This document shows, in pieces, positions 14,378 to 19,384 of a stretch of 20,095 nt of DNA (positions are counted from its first letter, which is position 1; each line of letters starts with the position of its first letter). Source of the DNA: a virus. The notes under the pieces are model-generated. The model searched no databases and had not been told where the DNA came from. It saw only the letters and a list, made by a program, of their open reading frames with translations. Location: positions 1 through 20,095 of the IMG/VR virus record IMGVR_UViG_3300045999_003581; one strand, written 5' to 3'. The position numbers and the translations under genes were made by a program.

Positions 14378-14670
14378 GGCGAGTGCAAAAAAGGTAATCT
14401 TTTCAGGTTGGCGGAGAGTTTCACGAACTCAAATCGATACAAACTGCTGGTTTTGCAATCTGGGCAACGTCCAAACTGACGACCCAGACCGTCCCGAGAA
14501 ACCCGGTCACTGGAATTCGAGCCTGACAAAGAAAGCTGAATCCGAACAGACTAAGGCAGTGGAAGCCTATAGGACGGGATAGAGACGTGGTGCGCGATGG
14601 GAGATAGTCAACCAGCAGCCAGCCTCTCCGCCGTCCCGCAAAATCTTTTCAGAAATCTTTTCAATCTAAG
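14378..14670 (+). other. Non-coding stretch between small RNA and early-operon promoter
   Basis: I find no convincing gene here. A frame from 14376 to 14582 would start with TTG inside the terminator's T run and has no ribosome site. Modest hairpins are present, for example GAGTT/AACTC near 14414-14430 and CCAG-ACCG with CGGT-CA-CTGG in 14480-14520, and an AATCTTTTCAG motif at 14396-14406 that recurs at 14642 and 14653. This could be part of a larger RNA or a protein-binding region; nothing firmer can be said. Confidence 0.4.
14641..14664 (+). repeat. Tandem 12-bp repeat upstream of the early promoter
   Basis: AAATCTTTTCAG is followed directly by AAATCTTTTCAA, two copies with a 12-bp period. 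A third close copy (AATCTTTTCAG) is at 14396-14406. Direct repeats near a promoter may bind a regulator or a replication initiator. Confidence 0.6.
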
Positions 14671-14715
14671 TGAATGTGTATTGCACATTCAGCCGATGAT
14701 GGTAATATTCCATCA
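14671..14715 (+). promoter_or_regulatory. Early-operon promoter with two overlapping inverted repeats
   Basis: A perfect 8-bp inverted repeat (TGAATGTG 14671-14678 with CACATTCA 14684-14691) overlaps a possible -35, TTGCAC at 14681-14686. A second, 6-bp inverted repeat (TGATGG 14697-14702 with CCATCA 14710-14715) encloses a -10, TAATAT at 14703-14708, with an extended TGG before it and a 16-nt spacer. Transcription would begin near 14715, 38 nt before the first gene. The two repeats have different sequences, which suggests two operators or one protein with spaced sites. Promoter bases are partial matches only. Confidence 0.55.
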
Positions 14716-14752
14716 GTCGAACGCAACGCAAACACAAACAAGGAAAAGAATC

Positions 14753-14950
14753 ATGATCACAACAGAACAGCTCAACGCAGTAGCCGCAATGATCGGAACG
14801 ACTGATAAGAACCTGGTTTTTACGGCCTGCATCAAGACGCTGGTTGAAGCCGGAATGGACGCAAAGCTGGCTATGGAGTTTGTTCTCGGGAAAAACAATG
14901 TGGATGCCATGATTGGCGACCTTTACGACGGACTGCGAGCACAGGCATGA
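14753..14950 (+). CDS. Small protein, first gene of the early operon
   Basis: This is a 65-aa protein from an ATG with AAGGA 8 nt upstream. An earlier in-frame ATG exists, but its sequence would run through the predicted promoter and operators, so 14753 is preferred. The protein is all-helical: TEQLNAVAAMIGTTDK, then TACIKTLVEAGMDAKLAMEFVLG, then DAMIGDLYDGLRAQ. No domain is recognisable. It is coupled by ATGA to a small basic protein, and being first in the operon it may be regulatory. The leader carries ACAAGGA over its ribosome site, a CsrA-type core. Confidence 0.68.
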   Translation: MITTEQLNAVAAMIGTTDKNLVFTACIKTLVEAGMDAKLAMEFVLGKNNVDAMIGDLYDGLRAQA

Positions 14951-15132
14951 TTGGCGGTAAACGCGAAGGGGCTGGAAGACCAGCCCCGCTAGGCCGCAAG
15001 GAAGTCTGTAGCGTTCGCCTGACTCCAGACGTGGCAGAGTTCTGCCGGTCGCATCCGGAAGGCTTCACGGTGCTGGAAGAGAAGCTCAGGGCGTCAAAGG
15101 AGTTTCGAGAGTGGCTGAAGGCCCGAAAATAA
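14947..15132 (+). CDS. Small basic protein with KREGAGRP motif
   Basis: This 61-aa protein begins by ATGA overlap. The N-terminus has KREGAGRPAPLGRK, a motif common at the head of small phage DNA-binding proteins. SVRLTPDVAEFCRSHPEG follows, a strand-helix pattern that resembles a ribbon-helix-helix unit, then a helical C-terminus (LEEKLRASKEFREWLKARK). It is probably a small DNA-binding regulator. RHH is a guess, since the strand is short and the total length is near the minimum for the fold. Confidence 0.66.
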   Translation: MIGGKREGAGRPAPLGRKEVCSVRLTPDVAEFCRSHPEGFTVLEEKLRASKEFREWLKARK

Positions 15133-15149
15133 ATCCTCAAGATTATCTA

Positions 15150-15178
15150 TTGACAGTTCCGATACAAATCGCAAAGAT
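15150..15178 (+). promoter_or_regulatory. Possible promoter with perfect -35 TTGACA
   Basis: TTGACA at 15150-15155 is the consensus -35. The -10 at 17-bp spacing is AAAGAT (15173-15178), a weak match. Transcription would start just before the hairpin-rich segment. The strong -35 is seen; the weak -10 leaves room for doubt. Confidence 0.42.
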
Positions 15179-15179
15179 C

Positions 15180-15285
15180 TTCTCTCAGTCGTACGAGGAC
15201 TAAGAGAAATGAAATCCACCGGGAAACCGGCAGTGATAGAAACCCGCGTCAGACAGCTCGTACCTGTTTGGCTGCGGGTTTTTTT
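15180..15285 (+). ncRNA. Candidate structured leader or small RNA ending in a terminator
   Basis: Three hairpins follow one another with no supported gene. The first has TTCTCT/AGAGAA arms plus AGTC/GACT at 15180-15208, one mismatch and a 7-nt loop. The second is CCGG-GAAA-CCGG (15219-15230), a GNRA tetraloop with GGA at its loop. The third is the terminator at 15241-15285. The next gene starts 14 nt after the T run, so this can be a free small RNA or a 5' leader that controls read-through into the helicase-methyltransferase genes. I do not recognise a known riboswitch. An in-frame ATG at 15209 would translate through the hairpins and is rejected in favour of ATG 15299. Confidence 0.55.
15241..15285 (+). 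terminator. Intrinsic terminator before the MTLRDWFAGQA gene
   Basis: AACCCGC (15241-15247) pairs with GCGGGTT (15274-15280), followed by a run of seven T (15279-15285). The 26-nt loop has a CAGC/GCTG inner stem that can partly pair. The stem plus T run fits a Rho-independent terminator, possibly an attenuator within the operon. Confidence 0.65.
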
Positions 15286-15298
15286 ATGGAGTTTCAAA

Positions 15299-15550
15299 AT
15301 GGCCGAAGAACCAAATACTGAAACAGCATTTCCCGCCATGACTCCCGGAGGCTACTGCACGCCGGGGATGACGCTAAGAGACTGGTTTGCAGGTCAGGCA
15401 ATACAGGGGCTGCTTGCTGGCGGAAACGGTTGCCACAACTCCGCGCACGATGCCTACTTGGTTGCAGACATGTTGCTAGACCTTCGCGAACAAAAGCCAG
15501 ACACCACAACCGCCCAGCACATCGCCCTCGGGATCGGAGGTGTCAAGTGA
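15299..15550 (+). CDS. Small phage protein with MTLRDWFAGQA motif
   Basis: This is an 83-aa protein. ATG 15299 is preceded by GGAG 7 nt upstream. It has a short Pro/Gly/Thr head, then GMTLRDWFAGQAIQGLLAGG and a helix ending AYLVADMLLDLREQKPD. This 'MTLRDWFAGQA ... A..(I/V)AD..L..R' layout is a widespread small phage/prophage protein of unknown function, usually with a short variable head. A longer frame from ATG 15209 would include terminator-hairpin sequence, so I chose 15299. It overlaps the helicase start as GTGA, so it is probably co-translated with it. Confidence 0.72.
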   Translation: MAEEPNTETAFPAMTPGGYCTPGMTLRDWFAGQAIQGLLAGGNGCHNSAHDAYLVADMLLDLREQKPDTTTAQHIALGIGGVK

Positions 15551-16992
15551 GCACAGCCACCGACTACAGCCACTTCATTCGGAAAAAAGCTCAGGCCGGA
15601 ACTGGCAGCGGTTTCACTCCGCTATTCATGCCGCCGACCGCATTCGATTTCCAGCAATCGCTAATCGAATGGTCCGTCCAAATGGGACGCGCGGCGATCT
15701 TTGCTGATTGCGGCCTAGGCAAGACGCTTATGCAGCTTGCATGGGCAGAAAACGTATATCGTCACACGAACCGACCGGTCTTGATTTGCACGCCTCTGGC
15801 AGTTGCTGGCCAGACATGCAAAGAAGCGGAAAAGTTTGGTATCGAGGCACGTCAATCAAAAGACGGTCAGCATAACGGCGGGATCGTCGTCACGAACTAT
15901 GAGCGACTGCAGCACTTCGATGAATCTCAATTCGCGGGAGTAGTCTGTGATGAAAGCTCAATTCTGAAGTCAGTGACAGGAGCACGGCGGAAGCGAATAA
16001 CGCGGTTCATGTCAAAAATGAACTATCGCCTGCTTTGCACCGCAACAGCCGCCCCGAATGATTACGTTGAACTCGGGACATCATCGGAAGCCCTTGGAGA
16101 ACTATCTCACAGCGACATGCTGCGACGTTTCTTCAAAATGCTGGACGACAAAGGGCAGAAGACTGAGATCCGTAATCAAGAACAGGCTGAGCGGCTGATT
16201 GAAGCCGATCCAAGCTACTACCAAAAACTGGCCTACCGCGTTGCTCAAACAATCGGCCAGTGGCGTCTGAAGCATCATGCTGTCACTCACTTTTGGAAGT
16301 GGGTCGCATCGTGGGCGAGGGCATGTAAGAAGCCGTCAGACCTTGGGTTCAGCGATGCAAAGTACAAGCTGCCTAAGCTTACCGAAACAGATCACGTCAT
16401 TAAGCCTGACAAACCACCGAAGGGGCATCTGTTCAACATGCCAGCGTTCGGCATGGGCGAAGAGCGGGAAGAACGACGACGCACTCTTGATCAGCGTTGC
16501 GGGTTTGTCGCGGATCTTGTGAATCACAACCGCGCGGCTGTCGTGTGGTGCCATTTAGATGACGAAGGCGACATGCTGGAAAAGGTCATTCCTGGAGCTG
16601 TTCAGATATCGGGCCGCGATTCAGACGACCGTAAATGTGAGATCTATGAAGCGTTTGCCAGTGGTCAAATAAAGAAGCTTGTGATTAAACCTAAGATCGG
16701 CGCTTGGGGGCTGAACTGGCAGCACTGCAATCACGTAGTGAGCTTCCCGTCGCATTCTTATGAGCAGTATTACCAAAGTATTCGGCGGTGCTATCGGTTC
16801 GGCCAAAAGAAAAATGTGACCGTTGATGTGGTCGCAACGGAAGGCGAAATCCGAGTACTTGGAAACATGCGAGCAAAAGCGAAGCGAGCGGACGCAATGT
16901 TTGAGGCATTGGTACGCGAAATGAACTCCGCGGTGCGTGTTGAAAGAGTGAATAACTACACGAAGGAAGTTGAGGCTCCACAATGGCTGTAA
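15547..16992 (+). CDS. SNF2/DEAD-type phage helicase
   Basis: This 481-aa protein is a superfamily 2 ATPase. It has ADCGLGKT (Walker A, residues 53-60), DESS (motif II, 135-138), TATAAP (motif III-like, 165-170), AVVWCHLDDEGDML as a motif IV-like strand near 340, and RRCYRFGQ (motif VI, 413-420), which is characteristic of SNF2-like helicases. Start is GTG 15547 in a GTGA overlap with the previous stop. DESS replaces the commoner DEAH/DEAD, which is usual in these phage helicases. It ends just inside the methyltransferase gene. Such helicase-methyltransferase pairs are known in phages, where the helicase may unwind or remodel the DNA to be modified, or help replication. Confidence 0.84.
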   Translation: MSTATDYSHFIRKKAQAGTGSGFTPLFMPPTAFDFQQSLIEWSVQMGRAAIFADCGLGKTLMQLAWAENVYRHTNRPVLICTPLAVAGQTCKEAEKFGIEARQSKDGQHNGGIVVTNYERLQHFDESQFAGVVCDESSILKSVTGARRKRITRFMSKMNYRLLCTATAAPNDYVELGTSSEALGELSHSDMLRRFFKMLDDKGQKTEIRNQEQAERLIEADPSYYQKLAYRVAQTIGQWRLKHHAVTHFWKWVASWARACKKPSDLGFSDAKYKLPKLTETDHVIKPDKPPKGHLFNMPAFGMGEEREERRRTLDQRCGFVADLVNHNRAAVVWCHLDDEGDMLEKVIPGAVQISGRDSDDRKCEIYEAFASGQIKKLVIKPKIGAWGLNWQHCNHVVSFPSHSYEQYYQSIRRCYRFGQKKNVTVDVVATEGEIRVLGNMRAKAKRADAMFEALVREMNSAVRVERVNNYTKEVEAPQWL

Positions 16993-17972
16993 TAGATTCA
17001 GTAGTCAATGATCGGTATGCGATTTACAACGGTGATTGCATTGAAGTCATGGCAAAACTGCCTGACGAGTCAGTTCACCTAACGGTCTATTCGCCCCCGT
17101 TCGCGGGCCTGTATCAGTATTCGTCGGACGATCGCGACATGAGCAACTGTCTCGACCCGAATGAGTTCTTCGATCACTACGGATTCTGCATTGATCAGAT
17201 TGCAAGGCTGACAAAGCCGGGACGAATTTCAGCAGTGCATTGCATGGACATTCCGCTGAGTAACTCGGGGTGTGATGCAATGTTTGATCTGCCGGGGCGA
17301 ATCATCGCAGAGCATGAACTACGAGGCTTCAGTTATGCGGGCCGTCGTGTGATCTGGAAAGAACCGCTAATGGTTCGAAACCGCACGATGATGAAAAGCC
17401 TGCATCACAAAACCTTGTGCGAAGATTCAACTCGCTGCTCAATTGCGAACGCTGACTACCTACTGATGTTTCGCAAGAAGGGAGAGAACGCAATCTCCGT
17501 CAACCATGATGAAGGGCTGATGTCTTACGCCGGGGAAAACCAGCCACCAGCGGAACTCAGCAAGTACCGAGGCTATGTAGGCGACCAAAAAAAGAACGCT
17601 TACTCTCAGTACATTTGGCGACAGTATGCGTCATCCGTTTGGATGGACATTCGAATCGATCGCGTGTTGAAGTTTCGTGAAGCAAAAGACGGAGAAGACG
17701 AAAAACACGTTCACCCGTTGCAGTTGGATGTAATTGAACGAGCGGTGGTGATGTGGTCGAATCCGGGTGAAATCGTCCTGACTCCATTTATGGGCGTAGG
17801 GTCTGAGGTGTACGGGGCAGCAATCAATGGCAGAATGGCAATTGGTGCCGAATTGAAGCCAAGCTATTTCAATCAGGCGGCATTGAATCTTGAGGCGACG
17901 GAAGAAGTTGTGGCAGTTGCTTCACCTCGATTGTTCGAGATGGAAGACGAGCTTGAGGAGGTCGCCCCATGA
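16983..17972 (+). CDS. DNA methyltransferase (SPPF type, N4-cytosine or N6-adenine)
   Basis: This 329-aa protein carries SPPF at residues 37-40, the catalytic motif IV form usually seen in N4-cytosine enzymes, and TPFMGVGS at 267-274, the FxGxG SAM-binding loop near the C-terminus. The catalytic motif before the SAM loop gives a beta-class order. YNGDCIEVM (15-23) just before motif IV is typical. AELKPSYF near 289 resembles the binding segment after the SAM loop. Its ATG overlaps the helicase stop, so it is translationally coupled. GAGG 6-10 nt upstream is the ribosome site. It probably modifies phage DNA to resist restriction, or regulates it. Target sequence is unknown. Confidence 0.86.
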   Translation: MAVIDSVVNDRYAIYNGDCIEVMAKLPDESVHLTVYSPPFAGLYQYSSDDRDMSNCLDPNEFFDHYGFCIDQIARLTKPGRISAVHCMDIPLSNSGCDAMFDLPGRIIAEHELRGFSYAGRRVIWKEPLMVRNRTMMKSLHHKTLCEDSTRCSIANADYLLMFRKKGENAISVNHDEGLMSYAGENQPPAELSKYRGYVGDQKKNAYSQYIWRQYASSVWMDIRIDRVLKFREAKDGEDEKHVHPLQLDVIERAVVMWSNPGEIVLTPFMGVGSEVYGAAINGRMAIGAELKPSYFNQAALNLEATEEVVAVASPRLFEMEDELEEVAP

Positions 17973-18298
17973 TCCAAAAGACCCTCTTTGACCCGCCCGC
18001 AAAACTCTCCCGCAAGTCCGACCCAATCACCAGCCAGCAATCAGCAGCGGAGACGGAGCCACATATCAGCACCTGCGAAGGCCGAATGCTGGCAGTCCTG
18101 CGAAAAGCAAAGTCTCCACTAACAGCCCGAGAAGCTGGCAGCGAATGTGAGAGGCTGAATCCTGATCACGAGGCGGACACTTACCGCAAACGGATCAGCA
18201 AGATGGTTCGCGATGGGCTGGCGATTGAAGCCGGCGAGCGACAGTGCGATGTGAGTGGCAAGACAGTGACAACCTACACGGCGAAGGAGCGAGCATGA
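17969..18298 (+). CDS. Winged-helix-like small protein
   Basis: This 109-aa protein begins by ATGA overlap with the methyltransferase gene. The head (TLFDPPAKLSRKSDPITSQQSA) is of a type often seen in small phage proteins ('SDPxTSxxAA'). The C-terminal part has GRMLAVLRKAKSPLTAREAG, TYRKRISKMVRDGLA and VTTYTAKERA, which fit a helix-turn-helix followed by a wing. It is likely a DNA-binding regulatory or replication-associated protein. No family name can be given with confidence. Confidence 0.68.
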   Translation: MIQKTLFDPPAKLSRKSDPITSQQSAAETEPHISTCEGRMLAVLRKAKSPLTAREAGSECERLNPDHEADTYRKRISKMVRDGLAIEAGERQCDVSGKTVTTYTAKERA

Positions 18299-18456
18299 CT
18301 GAAGCGTTTTTAGAACTGGCGGCAATAGCTATCACCGCACTCATTGGACTGTCATCTGCCTGCATTGTTTGCTGTTCCTTCGAGGTCACAGCCGAACGGA
18401 AGCAAATTCGACAGGGCTCACGGCGTGTTCACAAAACATATCCGCCGACTTATTGA
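18295..18456 (+). CDS. 53-aa membrane protein
   Basis: ATG 18295 overlaps the preceding stop as ATGA. A longer frame from 18244 would run inside the winged-helix gene and is not needed. One hydrophobic segment covers about residues 4-28 (FLELAAIAITALIGLSSACIV), followed by a basic tail with RKQIRQGSRRVHK. It looks like a single-pass inner-membrane protein with an exposed basic end. Function unknown. Confidence 0.55.
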   Translation: MTEAFLELAAIAITALIGLSSACIVCCSFEVTAERKQIRQGSRRVHKTYPPTY

Positions 18457-18687
18457 GAGCAAACCTCTCCGGGGCGCAGGTTTCAAATTGCGTTAACCCC
18501 CGGCTGCGCTCGGCAGGCTGTGCGGCACTCAGCAACTGAGCAAATTGCTTTGGTCTAAAGCAGACCGATCCACCGTCCAGGCGAAGGAAGCATCGAGGCT
18601 TCTGGGCGATCCGTTCAGGTGGCGGATTGAGTCGATTCGCTCACGGCTCGGTGGTCTTGAGGTCCGGGTGTGAAAGCCTGGTTAAAT

Positions 18688-18734
18688 GCTCACGGATAGA
18701 GCGGCCTCTGTTTTTTCTCTATGCCTCACGGAGG
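18688..18734 (+). promoter_or_regulatory. Candidate CsrA-binding sites in the csrA leader
   Basis: CACGGAT (18691-18697) sits in the loop of a perfect 4-bp hairpin (GCTC with GAGC, 7-nt loop). CACGGAGG (18727-18734) overlaps the GGAGG ribosome site 6 nt before the csrA ATG. Known CsrA sites contain ACA-N-GGA or CA-N-GGA with GGA in a hairpin loop and one site over the ribosome-binding sequence. Autoregulation is therefore a reasonable inference, not a demonstrated fact. Confidence 0.5.
18696..18716 (+). terminator. Weak terminator-like hairpin in the csrA leader
   Basis: ATAGAG (18696-18701) can pair with CTCTGT (18706-18711; one wobble), with a CGGC loop, followed by TTTTTT (18711-18716). 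It shares bases with the CsrA-site hairpin, so the two cannot form together. That arrangement could be an attenuator. The stem is short, so this is tentative. Confidence 0.4.
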
Positions 18735-18740
18735 TGCCCC

Positions 18741-19010
18741 ATGGGCATGCTGATTCTGTCCCGCAAGGTTGACGAAGTTATTGAGATCACTGTTCCGGCG
18801 TGTGCAGTGCCTCAAAAAATCAAAATCATGGTGATTGAGATCAGAGCAGACAAAGCCCGGATCGGCTTTGACGCTCACAAGTCAATCATGATTCATCGCG
18901 CCGAGATTCAGCGGATTGTCGATGTCGAAGGGCCGCTGATTAAACCCGATCGTCCGCCGATCGTTCCGACTGTTGGAATCGGTCAGCCATTGCCGGGGGA
19001 ACGGCGATGA
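18741..19010 (+). CDS. csrA: CsrA-family RNA-binding regulator with an inserted loop
   Basis: CsrA binds GGA-containing mRNA sites and represses or stabilises messages. This 89-aa protein has the family core MLILSRKV at the N-terminus, IEIRADKARIGFDAHK in the middle and HRAEIQRIVD at the end, including the Arg residues that contact RNA. Compared with typical 55-65-aa CsrA, the second strand region carries an insertion (ITVPACAVPQKIKIMVI) and there is a proline-rich tail of about 25 residues. Such longer variants are known to me mainly from planctomycetes. ATG 18741 is chosen because GGAGG lies 6 nt upstream; ATG 18747 would give the more usual 'MLIL' start. It overlaps the HNH gene as ATGA. 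Confidence 0.85.
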   Translation: MGMLILSRKVDEVIEITVPACAVPQKIKIMVIEIRADKARIGFDAHKSIMIHRAEIQRIVDVEGPLIKPDRPPIVPTVGIGQPLPGERR

Positions 19011-19384
19011 GCCGAAAAGCAAAGACAGACAGAGTTCCCAGAACTCGCGCCGGTGGCGAATGGACTGAGGCCGCGTTCTGGGGATTCATTCGCTCAGGTC
19101 TTCGTCAGTTGTCACGTCGATGGCCTCCGTTGGTTCGTCATGCGTTGAATGAAGCCAAGCGAAAAAGCGAGAGCGACAACAAGCGGCTGAAGTGGGAATT
19201 CCAATGCGAGCGATGCGAAGGATGGTTCGCACGCAAAGACGTTGAAGTCGATCACATCGAGCCATGTGGCTCACTGAAATCATTTACCGATCTGAGCGTG
19301 TTCGCCGATCGGCTGTTTTGCGAATCGAATGGGTTGAGAGTGTTGTGTTCTGAGTGTCATTTGAAACGGAGAGAAGAGAGATGA
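19007..19384 (+). CDS. HNH endonuclease-like protein
   Basis: This 125-aa protein has the layout of an HNH nuclease with two zinc pairs: CERC at 67-70, DHIEPCG at 82-88 (the D-H-I active-site strand), N108 in CESNGLRVLC, and CSECH at 114-118, where the last His completes the HNH. The first 60 residues are basic and may bind DNA. It is preceded by csrA and followed by a RecA-like ATPase, both overlapping. A phage HNH protein beside recombination genes is likely to act in replication or recombination rather than in packaging, since the terminase would be at the other end. Confidence 0.82.
   Translation: MSRKAKTDRVPRTRAGGEWTEAAFWGFIRSGLRQLSRRWPPLVRHALNEAKRKSESDNKRLKWEFQCERCEGWFARKDVEVDHIEPCGSLKSFTDLSVFADRLFCESNGLRVLCSECHLKRREER

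Larger units (their letters stand above)
18457..18740 (+). ncRNA. Structured leader upstream of csrA (possible regulatory RNA)
   Basis: No gene is supported in this 284-nt gap. Several local hairpins are visible: AAACCT/AGGTTT (18461-18483), CTCAG-CAA-CTGAG (18528-18540), a 7-bp stem with GGTCT-AAAGC-AGACC (18550-18568), GAAGC/GCTTC (18587-18602), and GCTC-ACGGATA-GAGC (18688-18702). CTCACGG occurs at 18640, 18689 and 18725, the last overlapping the csrA ribosome site. This looks like a regulated leader rather than spacer. Structure is read by eye and short stems can arise by chance, so confidence is moderate. Confidence 0.5.

Noticed and set aside
14203-14529. Minus-strand frame across the small RNA and its terminator
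   Set aside because: No ribosome site, no recognisable protein pattern, and it would cross a strong terminator.
14500-14560. Possible tRNA-like T-loop (TTCGAGC)
   Set aside because: No acceptor, D or anticodon arms can be drawn around it.
14376-14582. 68-aa frame after the small RNA terminator
   Set aside because: It would start with TTG inside the T run, has no ribosome site and resembles no family known to me.
14597-14752. Upstream in-frame start for the 65-aa early protein
   Set aside because: The extension would run through the predicted promoter and inverted repeats, whereas 14753 has a good ribosome site.
15209-15298. Upstream ATG extension of the MTLRDWFAGQA protein
   Set aside because: The added residues would be encoded by the hairpins and terminator, and the family usually has a short head; ATG 15299 has a better placed ribosome site.
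15547-17972. DISARM- or BREX-like defence island
   Set aside because: Only a helicase and methyltransferase are present, without the other system genes, and both sit in a phage early operon.
18457-18740. tRNA or short protein gene before csrA
   Set aside because: No cloverleaf could be built and the open frames are short without ribosome sites.
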